From: an uncultured Fibrobacter sp.
GTDB lineage: Bacteria > Fibrobacterota > Fibrobacteria > Fibrobacterales > Fibrobacteraceae
DNA: 41,400 nucleotides
Assembly (NCBI GenBank): GCA_946186895.1
Contig: CAMHOW010000017.1
Span: 1 to 41,400, forward strand
Reading direction: 5' to 3'
Shown here piece after piece: positions 14,804 through 21,849 of this stretch; the stretch's first letter is position 1, and every line of letters starts with the position of its first letter. A program made the translations under genes and the position numbers. The notes below the pieces were generated by a model. That model saw only the letters and a list, made by a program, of their open reading frames with translations, searched no databases and was not told the origin of the DNA.

Positions 14804-17800
14804 ATGCAAAAAGGGACTATCTCGCTTTTAACGTCACCCTGGAGCCACACAGGGTGGAAACGCCATGTCATTGCGAGCACCCTTGGGTGCGTGGCAATCT
14901 CTAGCTTGCTTCTCCTCGCCGCCTGCGGAGGCGATAGCGGTAGCAAGTCCAGCGGAGCAGAAGATGTCCCCGTCCGCGAAGTTTCCACCATCTACGACCT
15001 GGGAGCCTGCACCCCCGACCGCGAAGGGGATACCGTGTATGTCACGGCGCAATCCATCGACTACCTGTGTTCTGGCAACAACTGGCTCGACATCACGACC
15101 CTGCCGGAGAATCCCGACCCGGCGCAGTCTTCCTCCAGCGTCGTTCCGGGCAACGACCCGGAATCTAGCAGTTCCGCTGTTGATGACCCGTTAAGCGACA
15201 ACGGCTCCAGTTCTTCGGCTCGTGCGACTTACATCGAGGTGGCGACAAAAGATAAACTTGTTGCTTGCGATTCCGGCGCTATCGGCCTACGTGCCCTGGT
15301 TCTTGCCGATTCAACCTATTTCACCTGCAAGGCAAATGGCTGGGCAAAAGACGAAATCTATCCGGGTTACGACATTGTTCCTACCAAGGAAGACTTGCCC
15401 CAGTGCCACGCAGGCAACGCCAAGCAGCGCATTTTGGTCAAGAAGGATTCTGTCTTCTTCAAATGCGATTCCGTTAAATGGGTGCCCGAGACCGCCGATG
15501 GCTATATCGTGAAGAACGCGTCCATCCTGGGAGCGGCACAGAAGGGCCCCTTCAAGTTCAATTCGCCCCTCGTGCTCCGCGAAGTCCTTTTGCACGACGA
15601 CGCACTGACCTACACGGGCCGCGAATACATCGACGAAATCTCCAGCAACAAGGGCGACTTCGTGATTCCGAAGGTGAACCTGGTTTACCCTTACGCGGTG
15701 CTTGAAGTCCGTGGCTTGTGGCGTAACGAAGTCAGTGGCGAATATTCCAAGGATTCTATGACGCTCCGCGTGTTGACTGACTTGAGCAAACGCACCGAAG
15801 TGAACATCAACCTGCTTACCCATCTAGAATACGACCGTGCGGTAAAACTCGTGAACAAGGGCTACAGTGTGTATGCTGCCAAGAAACAGGCGGATTACGA
15901 AATCATGACGGCTTTCGGTTTTGCCACTTCAGTAGAATTCTCCGAAGACCTGAAGACGTTCGTGCCATCGACCAGCGAAAATTATGGGGAGAACGCCACA
16001 CTGATGGCGATTTCGCTGCTTTTCATTGGCGACAGGAGCGAGGTTGAAATTCTGAAGGCCATTGCCGACTTTAAGCAGGACATGGCCGGTGACGGCGAGT
16101 GGAACGACGCCCAGACCAAGGCCGACATGGCGGACTGGGCCGAAGGTTTTGACGGCGGTTCCGTGCGGGCCAACGTGAAGAGCTGGAACATCCTGGACAT
16201 TCCCGCCTACGAGAACTACCTGACCATTTACTGGAACAACGCCTACGAACTGGGCGGCTGCTCCTCGACCCGCTACGACGTGGTGGCCCAGAACAGGAAC
16301 GCCAAGAGCAAGAACTACAACGTCCACTACATCTGCAAGGCTACAGGCTGGCAGAAGGCTACCGATTACGAGAAGGACACCTACCAGTGGGCAGAAGGTG
16401 AAGAGGGCGAATTCAAGAAGGGCGACGTGACCGAGACCTACTATGTGTTCGAAAACGGTTCGTGGACCGTGGCGAAAAACGAAACGGCCCTTGGACTATG
16501 TACCGAGGCACGCAATGGTGAAATAGGTAAAATCGACACCACGTACTTTATTTGCGACAGCAAGAACTGGCGCAAGGCCACCGTGCTGGAATACGACACC
16601 TACCAGTTCGGCGCGGGCAACGACGGCGAAGTCCGCACAGGCAAGGTGAACCAGGACAAGTTCTATGTCTATGAGAATGGGGCGTGGCGGGCATCTGCAA
16701 GTGAAATCGAAAACAACCTGGGCGCATGCGTCGCAAGCCGATTGAATGAAGTGGGTAAGTCCGGGAACACCTACTATACCTGCAAGACTAGCGGATGGAC
16801 AAAATCGACGGCTTTGGAATACGACACCTACGGCTGGGAAGCCGGAACGGAAGGAGCCGTCAAGCCAGGCAGCGTGGATACCTCGAACCATTACGTGTAC
16901 GAAAACGGGGCGTGGCGTGCAAGCAAGAACGATGTGGAATACAACTACGGCGCGTGCGTCACCATTCGCGAAAGTGAAAAACATCCGCTCAACGGCAAGT
17001 ACTACATCTGCGAAAATAAAGCTTGGAAAGAGATCACCGCTACAGAATATGAACTAGGATATTGCACCACGGCAAAGAATGGTGCCGTCGAAAAAATGAA
17101 CGACGTGTATTACATCTGCAAGTCTGAGAAATGGAACGTTGCAACTGTGCTAGAGTATGACACCTATGGAAAAATATGTCTTACAGACGGTTCAATTGTC
17201 TTTGGAGAAGTTACTTCAACAAACAAATATGTCTGTGATGCAGACACCTTTAGAACTGTAAATGAACAGGAAATTTCCCTGAATAAGGGTTGTGTCAGCT
17301 ATACAGAAGGGAATGAAATCATAAGGCTCATATCTAGCACAACCGATTCCATTTATACTTGTAAAAAAGGGGTATGGCAGGGTTCAGAAATTATTGTTCC
17401 TGAAGGGTATCTGTTGGATAGGAGAGATAAAAAGATGTATAAAATTGTCACTATCGGAACTCAAACCTGGATGGCGGAAAACCTGAACTATTCCGATAGC
17501 GTCAGTTACCCCGGAATGCAAAAACGGAACTGGTGTTATAAAAACAGCTTGGACAGTTGCGCTAAATATGGCCGCCTATACACCTGGGCTGCCGCCATGG
17601 ATAGTGCCGGTACATTCAGTTTTAGAGGAAAAGGCTGTGGCAACAACAATACCTGCACGCCCACATACCCTGTGCGTGGAATTTGCCCCAGCGGATGGCA
17701 CCTGCCGACCAGGGCTGAATTTGAAACCCTTTTCATGAATGTAGGAGGAGAATCAACGGCAGGAAAAATGCTCAAAGCAACAAACGGATGGGATTCTAAT

Positions 17801-18019
17801 GGTAATGGAACGGACGCCTTCGGTTTTTCGGCGCTGCCTGCTGGCGGCTACAACTACGCCTACTTCTACTACGGCGGCTACGGCGCGAACTTCTGGAGTT
17901 CTACGGAGAGCAATGGCAGCTACGCGTACATCATGTACTTGTACTACAGCAATGACGATGCGAGCCTGAACTACGACTACAAGCGCTACGGGTTTTCTGT
18001 TCGTTGTCTCCGGGACTGA
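14804..18019 (+). CDS. Large FISUMP-domain lipoprotein
   Basis: The 1071-residue start is supported by GGAGG six bases before the ATG. The signal peptide has a long N-region and the lipobox LLAAC (Cys41). A Ser-rich linker follows (about 100-145), then a domain of the kind seen in surface adhesins (about 235-470, GAAQKGPFKFNSPLVLREV, NVNLLTHLEYDRAVKLVNKG). About residues 520-865 hold imperfect repeats that start YDTY and contain YVYENGAWRAS and GxCxxxxxxE...YYxCxxxxW. The C-terminal FISUMP domain (about 868-1071) has KIVTIGTQTWMAENLNY, GICPSGWHLPTRAEFETL, FWSSTES and GFSVRCLRD. The domain is typical of Fibrobacter surface proteins and has a C-type-lectin-like pattern; its ligand is unknown. 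Base composition changes near 17040, from GC-rich repeats to AT-rich sequence, and back to GC-rich at about 17843, so the gene looks mosaic. Confidence 0.88.
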   Translation: MQKGTISLLTSPWSHTGWKRHVIASTLGCVAISSLLLLAACGGDSGSKSSGAEDVPVREVSTIYDLGACTPDREGDTVYVTAQSIDYLCSGNNWLDITTLPENPDPAQSSSSVVPGNDPESSSSAVDDPLSDNGSSSSARATYIEVATKDKLVACDSGAIGLRALVLADSTYFTCKANGWAKDEIYPGYDIVPTKEDLPQCHAGNAKQRILVKKDSVFFKCDSVKWVPETADGYIVKNASILGAAQKGPFKFNSPLVLREVLLHDDALTYTGREYIDEISSNKGDFVIPKVNLVYPYAVLEVRGLWRNEVSGEYSKDSMTLRVLTDLSKRTEVNINLLTHLEYDRAVKLVNKGYSVYAAKKQADYEIMTAFGFATSVEFSEDLKTFVPSTSENYGENATLMAISLLFIGDRSEVEILKAIADFKQDMAGDGEWNDAQTKADMADWAEGFDGGSVRANVKSWNILDIPAYENYLTIYWNNAYELGGCSSTRYDVVAQNRNAKSKNYNVHYICKATGWQKATDYEKDTYQWAEGEEGEFKKGDVTETYYVFENGSWTVAKNETALGLCTEARNGEIGKIDTTYFICDSKNWRKATVLEYDTYQFGAGNDGEVRTGKVNQDKFYVYENGAWRASASEIENNLGACVASRLNEVGKSGNTYYTCKTSGWTKSTALEYDTYGWEAGTEGAVKPGSVDTSNHYVYENGAWRASKNDVEYNYGACVTIRESEKHPLNGKYYICENKAWKEITATEYELGYCTTAKNGAVEKMNDVYYICKSEKWNVATVLEYDTYGKICLTDGSIVFGEVTSTNKYVCDADTFRTVNEQEISLNKGCVSYTEGNEIIRLISSTTDSIYTCKKGVWQGSEIIVPEGYLLDRRDKKMYKIVTIGTQTWMAENLNYSDSVSYPGMQKRNWCYKNSLDSCAKYGRLYTWAAAMDSAGTFSFRGKGCGNNNTCTPTYPVRGICPSGWHLPTRAEFETLFMNVGGESTAGKMLKATNGWDSNGNGTDAFGFSALPAGGYNYAYFYYGGYGANFWSSTESNGSYAYIMYLYYSNDDASLNYDYKRYGFSVRCLRD
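14834..14899 (+). repeat. Two adjacent REP-like palindromes inside the FISUMP signal peptide
   Basis: CACCCTG (14835-14841) pairs with CAGGGTG (14850-14856). Next, ATTGC+GCACCC (14870-14874, 14877-14882) pairs with GGGTGC+GCAAT (14885-14890, 14894-14898). The second has the GTCATTGCGAGC...GTGGCAATCT form of common intergenic palindromes, yet here it is translated as residues 22-32 of the signal peptide. Confidence 0.65.
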
Positions 18020-18022
18020 CTG

Positions 18023-18106
18023 TAGGCAACCGCCAAGGGCAGTAGCCTACGGGGCCTAGGCCGCCTGCGGCCACGGCCCCCAACTGCGGGCCAGCCACGC
18101 AGTGGC
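18023..18106 (+). repeat. GC-rich run of hairpins downstream of the FISUMP gene
   Basis: Three successive palindromes lie after the stop codon: GTAGGC/GCCTAC (18023-18028, 18046-18051); GGGGCC/GGCCCC enclosing GGCCG/CGGCC (18052-18081); and GCCAC/GTGGC (18094-18106). There is no T-run. The rest of the gap to 18165 is GC-rich and turns abruptly AT-rich at about 18150. Possible roles are a dispersed repeat, a recombination or cruciform site, or a 3' RNA-stabilising structure. Confidence 0.5.
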
Positions 18107-18165
18107 AAGCCGCCCGCCCCAACCCCAACCCGCGCGAAGCTCGGCCGCGAAAATTTAAGAAATAG

Positions 18166-19149
18166 ATGATTATTATGGAAAATATGAATTCAGAAATTAC
18201 GGCAGCATTAATAGGCATTGTTTCGGCCTTGATTACGGCTTTTATCACAAAATCCACCGCCGATAAAAAGAACGCCATTGAAAACATCACCCAAGAACGC
18301 AAGAAATGGCGAGACGACTTGCGAGGTGCAACAATTGCGTTGAGGCGATATTTTGAAAATAAGGATCGTTTTTGTAACAAAGGGAATGAAACAGATGGTA
18401 AGGAAAATTGCGGCATCGTATTTCATTCCGCTGCAGAAGCCAAAGCATTCTTTGAAGTTCGATTGAACTTGAGTGATAAAGAAGATTGTAAACTAATGGC
18501 GATATTGGATATGTTGGCACACAAGGATGCAGCAGCAACTTATGAACTTTCATTGCAATGGAAAGATTATCGATTTTGGGGTGATGGTGAGAAGATTTCT
18601 GTAATGAAACTTCTTGCTTATTTTGAAGAAGGTATGTCCCATAATCTAAAATATGACTGGGAACGAGCAAAAACAGAAGTTCAATCCGATGGTTTGATGC
18701 GGTACTTTATCTTCTTTGTCGCTCTTCTTGTAACATCCACCCTTTTTTCATCAACGCAATTGTTTGGATTGCGCTTCCAAGAAATATCGGTTGGCGGATG
18801 GCTGTATTCCATATCGTTTTTTGCACTCATTGTTGTTTCGATTGTATGTATTATTAAGTATATCATGCGGATTCTCGCTGTTATTCAGAATAAATTTATA
18901 TTTGGTAGAAATAAATTCACCGCCGCACAATTGGTTTCGGAGGTTTTTGGGACTGTTAGTCGGAGAAAAATAGAGCCAATGCAATTTTCAAAGAAGTGGA
19001 GCTTGTGCGTTTTCTTACTTCTTGGGTTAGGAATTATTCCCACCATCTTAATTGTTTCAACAGCGGTCATTCTGGTTGCCTATGGCTTGTTTCCAACAAA
19101 TATTGTTTCAAGCTTAATAGAAACCATTAATTTAGGATCAAAAATGTAG
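18166..19149 (+). CDS. AT-rich accessory membrane protein, unknown function
   Basis: The product (327 residues; starts at 18175 or 18184 are equally possible) has an N-terminal membrane segment (ITAALIGIVSALITAFIT), then a charged helical stretch with NITQERKKWRDDLRGATIAL, a soluble helical middle (about 65-180), and four hydrophobic segments toward the C-terminus (about 184-200, 215-240, 280-300, 300-315). The N-terminal membrane helix followed by ERxKWRxDLR is a layout I associate with orphan genes in genomic islands, but I recognise no named family. The coding region is clearly richer in A+T than its neighbours, which suggests acquisition. It stands alone between two repeat-rich spacers. 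No catalytic motif is seen; any link to phage defence would be speculation. Confidence 0.7.
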   Translation: MIIMENMNSEITAALIGIVSALITAFITKSTADKKNAIENITQERKKWRDDLRGATIALRRYFENKDRFCNKGNETDGKENCGIVFHSAAEAKAFFEVRLNLSDKEDCKLMAILDMLAHKDAAATYELSLQWKDYRFWGDGEKISVMKLLAYFEEGMSHNLKYDWERAKTEVQSDGLMRYFIFFVALLVTSTLFSSTQLFGLRFQEISVGGWLYSISFFALIVVSIVCIIKYIMRILAVIQNKFIFGRNKFTAAQLVSEVFGTVSRRKIEPMQFSKKWSLCVFLLLGLGIIPTILIVSTAVILVAYGLFPTNIVSSLIETINLGSKM

Positions 19150-19151
19150 CC

Positions 19152-19289
19152 TTTCGCGTTAGGGATGGAAGCCCGAAGGGTTCGGATTCGGTGACTGTAA
19201 GGAGCCGAAGCTGAACGGACGCGAATCAATCCTGTTCCTTCGAACCTAACTCTACTAAGGCAACGAATTGCATCGCAATTCTAGTTGCC
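19152..19289. repeat. Palindrome-rich noncoding element
   Basis: The 293-nt gap 19150-19442 contains no gene before 19443. It holds CCCGAAGGG, a TTCGCG/CGCGAA pair (19153-19158, 19220-19225) and a strong hairpin made of GGCAAC+GAATTGC (19259-19271) with GCAATTC+GTTGCC (19275-19281, 19284-19289). It looks like a dispersed repeat element whose other part is the copy at 19321. Confidence 0.45.
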
Positions 19290-19320
19290 AAGTATCGTAT
19301 ATCGGCAGGTTCAGGAAACG

Positions 19321-19368
19321 TGATTCGCGATACCGCGACAGCCCGACCCGCGCCAGCGGGGAACGCCC
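19321..19368. repeat. Left copy of hairpin repeat flanking the GNAT cassette
   Basis: A 30-bp core (19321-19350) matches 20195-20224 with two mismatches. It is followed by a small hairpin (CCCGC/GCGGG) and then GGGAACGCCC, which the right copy also has. The hairpin differs in length and sequence between copies while the flanks are conserved. Confidence 0.7.
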
Positions 19369-19395
19369 AAACTGCTTAAACAGGTGCTTGTCAAG

Positions 19396-19424
19396 TTGCT
19401 TTCCGCGGGAATTTTGTGTATATT
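19396..19424 (+). promoter_or_regulatory. Promoter of the GNAT toxin-antitoxin-like pair
   Basis: TTGCTT (19396-19401), 17-bp spacer, TATATT (19419-19424). The predicted start near 19431 leaves a short leader containing GGAGG before the ATG at 19443. Confidence 0.6.
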
Positions 19425-19442
19425 TATGGGCGGAGGTCTAGT

Positions 19443-19625
19443 ATGCGCGTAATATCTCAAGAATTCAAGCAACTATTGAAAAAAAGCGATGCTTTCGCTC
19501 TTTTTTCTAAATCTCATAGACCCGATCATTCTAAACTAGACCGAGAGGTCGAGGAATTCGAAAAATGGATTGCCGAGGAGCATGCGAAGGATCGTCGTAT
19601 GCTGCTGGAGGCTTCCAGCAAATGA
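19443..19625 (+). CDS. Small acidic/basic protein, putative antitoxin
   Basis: This 60-residue protein (start chosen for GGAGG eight bases upstream) is helical and strongly charged: MRVISQEFKQLLKKSDAFAL, then a mid-region SKSHRPDHSKLDREVEEFEKW and a C-terminal helix EEHAKDRRMLLEASSK. No DNA-binding fold is obvious to me. Its stop codon overlaps the start of the downstream acetyltransferase (ATGA), and both share one promoter, the usual arrangement of a type II antitoxin before a toxin. The antitoxin role is inferred from size, order and overlap only; it could also be a small accessory subunit. Confidence 0.6.
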   Translation: MRVISQEFKQLLKKSDAFALFSKSHRPDHSKLDREVEEFEKWIAEEHAKDRRMLLEASSK

Positions 19626-20197
19626 TTATCGAATTTTCTGTCGTAGATACCAAAGATTTCACTATTGAGCATTTGTTCGACAATCCTGAAAATCTTGACC
19701 TGATTACAAGTTTCCAGGCGACTAATGGCGCTGCGGGGCTAGAAAATTACCTTAAAAATCAATCTGTAGATGACGAGGAAAATAACTGCAGCAGAACATA
19801 TCTCGTCAAAGATGGCTTGTCCGCAGAATTAGTTGCATATTTTTCTCTGAAGACCGGTCTTATCACTATTCAGCTTGATGGAGAAAAATTTGACTCTGTT
19901 CCCGCCATTGAACTTGCAAATTTTGCAATAAACAAGAAATACAAAGATACACATCCCGAATCACAGAAACTGGGTTTCTACACATTCAAGAAATTCGTTC
20001 TTCCCATTGTTCAAAGAATGTCCGTGTATATTGGCGTGAATGCCGTGTACATTTACGCATTGCCAGAAGAAAAATTGATCGATCATTACCAGACTATGGG
20101 ATTCGAACGCCTTCCGGAGCATCAAGAAAAATTTGTCCAACGCCATGTAAAGCCAGAGTATGACGAAGGCTGCATTTTCATGTATCAGACTATCTGA
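19622..20197 (+). CDS. GNAT-family N-acetyltransferase, possible toxin
   Basis: The start is the ATG at 19622 inside the ATGA overlap; the frame continues upstream but only through the antitoxin gene. The 191-residue product has a GNAT-like order: strand-rich N-terminal half (YLVKDGLSAELVAYFSLKTG), the central VPAIELANFAINKKYKD (position of the acetyl-CoA-binding strand and turn), helix, then VNAVYIYALPEEKLIDHYQTMGFERL, the typical beta5-alpha4 end of GNAT domains. The classic Q/R-x-x-G-x-G/A loop is degenerate here (about KDTHPESQKLGF). GNAT toxins such as TacT and AtaT acetylate aminoacyl-tRNA and pair with small antitoxins; this gene pair has the same layout but no RHH antitoxin. The TGA stop is also the first triplet of the downstream repeat. 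Codon use is AT-rich compared with core genes. Confidence 0.7.
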   Translation: MIIEFSVVDTKDFTIEHLFDNPENLDLITSFQATNGAAGLENYLKNQSVDDEENNCSRTYLVKDGLSAELVAYFSLKTGLITIQLDGEKFDSVPAIELANFAINKKYKDTHPESQKLGFYTFKKFVLPIVQRMSVYIGVNAVYIYALPEEKLIDHYQTMGFERLPEHQEKFVQRHVKPEYDEGCIFMYQTI

Positions 20198-20264
20198 TTC
20201 GTGATAACGCGACAGCCCGACCCGGCCCATTCGGCATGCTCAGGGATCTGGCCGGGGAACGCCC
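20195..20264. repeat. Right copy of hairpin repeat flanking the GNAT cassette
   Basis: The same 30-bp core as 19321-19350 (two mismatches), then a longer hairpin (CCCGGCC with GGCCGGG) and GGGAACGCCC. It begins with the stop codon of the GNAT gene and ends on the first base of the stop codon of the convergent minus-strand gene, so it fills the convergent gap exactly. Confidence 0.75.
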
Positions 20265-20599
20265 TAGAACACAATCTTTGCGATGCTACCTGCCAGGCCG
20301 GGGAGGGTGTAGCGGTAGTTCTTGCCGTTTACCCACATAGAGAGGGCGGTGTCGATCCATTCCCTTTCGCAGGTGATTTTACGGATGACGATGTCGGTGC
20401 CGGTATCGCCGTCTTCGAAGGAGTAGTACCCGCGGAACTTGATGGGCCTGTCTTCTCCGTGCAGGAGCACGGCCACGTCGGCTGTGCCCAGGTCCGAATC
20501 GATGGAAATGGACTGCACGTCACCGAAACGCTTCACCATCTCGTTGTTCTTGACAAAGGTTTCAACAGCCTTGTTGCGTAAATTACCTAACAGCGACAT
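20264..20599 (-). CDS. Conserved-looking small hypothetical protein
   Basis: The 111-residue product starts MSLLGNLRNKAVETFVKNNE and continues with a pattern of alternating strands: SISIDSDLGTADVAVLLHGE, IKFRGYYSFEDGDTGTDIVI, REWIDTALSMWVNGKNYRY, then a C-terminal helix. Two codons upstream is a TTG, but ATG at 20599 is preferred. It has no signal peptide or membrane segment; a small cytoplasmic alpha/beta protein is likely. I do not recognise the family. Core-like codon use suggests it belongs to the ancestral chromosome next to map, with the accessory DNA inserted beyond its 3' end. Confidence 0.65.
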   Translation of the reverse strand: MSLLGNLRNKAVETFVKNNEMVKRFGDVQSISIDSDLGTADVAVLLHGEDRPIKFRGYYSFEDGDTGTDIVIRKITCEREWIDTALSMWVNGKNYRYTLPGLAGSIAKIVF

Positions 20600-20609
20600 T
20601 TTCAATTAT

Positions 20610-20679
20610 GAGTTCGGATTTCAGAATTCAGAGTTAATATTGAATTGAACTTTAACTCCGAAATCTGAATTCCGAAGTC
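20610..20679. repeat. 28-bp imperfect inverted repeat between map and the small hypothetical gene
   Basis: Arms 20610-20637 and 20652-20679 pair at 24 of 28 positions across a 14-nt loop; each arm is itself built from short ATTCNGAA/TTCGGA-like words. It lies 3' of map and could act as a terminator structure or be a small repeat element. No clear T-run follows on the minus strand. Confidence 0.55.
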
Positions 20680-20688
20680 TGAATTATT

Positions 20689-21450
20689 TTATCTCGGCAA
20701 TGTCAAAATTTCCACACCTTCCTTGGTACGGACGATGGTGTGTTCCCACTGGGCACTTAGGCTTCCGTCACGGGTCACGGCGGTCCAGCCGTCGTTCAGG
20801 GTCTTGGTGCCGGGCTTGCCCACGTTGATCATGGGTTCTACCGTGAACACGTTGCCCACCTCGATGAAGGGGGTGCGTTCGGAGTTGCGGAAATGGAGCA
20901 CCGTGGGTTCTTCGTGGAAGCCCCGGCCGATGCCGTGGCCGCAGTAGTCCTCCACCACGCTGAAGCCGTGCTCGTCGGCGATGTCCTGAATAGCGCAGCC
21001 GATGTCGCAGAAACGGGCCCTGGGTTCGCCAGCGGCGCGGATGCCTTCTTCCATGCAGAACTTGGCGGTATCTACCAGTTCCTGGGCGAGGCTGGAAACC
21101 TTGCCTACGCAGAACATGGCGGAGGTGTCGCCGTGGTAGCCCGAAAGGATGGTGGTGATGTCGATGTTCACGATATCGCCGTCTTTAAGGACGGTATCGG
21201 CACGGGGGATGCCGTGGCACACCACTTCGTTGATGCTGATGCAGGCGTAGCGGGGGTAGCCGTGGTAACCCATGCAGGCGGAGCGGCCCTTGTGCTTGTT
21301 GGTGTAGTCCCCGATGAACTCGTCGATTTCCAGGGTGGAAACGCCGGGCTTGCACATTTCACCGGCAAGAATCAGCGTCTCGGCGGCAAGAGCCCCCGCA
21401 TCGCGGATAAGCTCGATTTCTTTTGCAGATTTTACTTTGATTTTAGCCAT
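20689..21450 (-). CDS. map: Methionine aminopeptidase, type I
   Basis: This 253-residue enzyme removes the initiator Met from nascent proteins. The pita-bread fold ligands are visible in order: Asp in NIDITTILSGYHGD, Asp in the same strand-turn (HGDTSAMF), His in GHGIGRGFHEEP, Glu in FTVEPMIN and Glu in QWEHTIV. The substrate-pocket His is in MGYHGYPRYACISINEVVCHG. There is no N-terminal extension, so it is a short class-Ia-like enzyme. It lies downstream of the IVP gene on the same strand, with a TAGGTNN array between them; the IVP insertion may separate it from its original promoter region. Confidence 0.96.
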   Translation of the reverse strand: MAKIKVKSAKEIELIRDAGALAAETLILAGEMCKPGVSTLEIDEFIGDYTNKHKGRSACMGYHGYPRYACISINEVVCHGIPRADTVLKDGDIVNIDITTILSGYHGDTSAMFCVGKVSSLAQELVDTAKFCMEEGIRAAGEPRARFCDIGCAIQDIADEHGFSVVEDYCGHGIGRGFHEEPTVLHFRNSERTPFIEVGNVFTVEPMINVGKPGTKTLNDGWTAVTRDGSLSAQWEHTIVRTKEGVEILTLPR

Positions 21451-21453
21451 GAA

Positions 21454-21488
21454 TAGGTATTAGGTAATAGGTGATAGGTATTAGGTTT
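21454..21488 (+). repeat. TAGGTNN tandem array (5 units), left flank of the IVP gene
   Basis: Five 7-bp units on the plus strand: TAGGTAT, TAGGTAA, TAGGTGA, TAGGTAT, TAGGTTT. The last two overlap the 3' end of the IVP gene. Confidence 0.75.
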
Positions 21489-21846
21489 TGCTGTCAGGAG
21501 GAAGATGTTGAATGAACGCATTGATCATTTTTTTGATTTCCGTGATTTCGGAATTCATCTTTTTAAACGACGCGTCATTTATGTAATGCAAGTCTTTTGC
21601 AAGCAATATCTGGTATTCTGATTCTGCAGCAGAACCAAGTGCAATTTGAAGAAATCTGGATAATTCTGTATTAGATTTTCGACCACACCCTTCCGCAATA
21701 TTTGTTGGAACGGAGGAGGCAGAACGTCTAAGCTGAGAGGTTAGGACGAAAAGTTCCTCTTTAGGAAAAGACCTGGTCAGTCCATATACATCAAGTGTAA
21801 ATTGATGACTTCTTTTCCAAATTTCAAGAGAATGGTATTCCCGCAT
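21481..21846 (-). CDS. Four-helix bundle protein (23S rRNA intervening-sequence protein family)
   Basis: The 121-residue protein fits the TIGR02436/S23 family: MREYHSLEIWKRSHQFTLDV, LTRSFPKEELFVLTSQLRRS, SSVPTNIAEGCGRKSNTELS and SRFLQIALGSAAESEYQILL are its conserved landmarks. The fold is a pentameric four-helix bundle with a basic face that may bind nucleic acid. Members are encoded in rRNA intervening sequences of some bacteria and as free-standing genes in many others; the function is unknown. It shares its fold with Avd of diversity-generating retroelements. Here it sits between deaD and map, bracketed by inverted TAGGTNN arrays that suggest insertion as a unit. Confidence 0.88.
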   Translation of the reverse strand: MREYHSLEIWKRSHQFTLDVYGLTRSFPKEELFVLTSQLRRSASSVPTNIAEGCGRKSNTELSRFLQIALGSAAESEYQILLAKDLHYINDASFKKMNSEITEIKKMINAFIQHLPPDSKT

Positions 21847-21849
21847 TTG

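Noticed and set aside
14438..14904. Small protein genes in the 14.3-14.8 kb gap (several open frames of 60-92 codons)
   Set aside because: They lack ribosome-binding sites, overlap the helices of the structured RNA, and have no plausible protein composition; the largest runs out of frame through the FISUMP signal region.
17817..18019. Proven diversity-generating retroelement
   Set aside because: No reverse transcriptase and no template repeat exist in the window. The four-helix IVP gene at 21481 is related in fold to Avd but is 3.5 kb away and has its own repeats. Retained only as a testable possibility.
19150..19380. Integron attC site (GTTAGGG near 19158 and ACCTAAC near 19244)
   Set aside because: ACCTAAC fits RYYYAAC, but no matching GTTRRRY partner lies at the right distance, the order of the boxes is reversed, and no integrase is in the window. 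The cassette idea is kept only as a general repeat-flanked unit.
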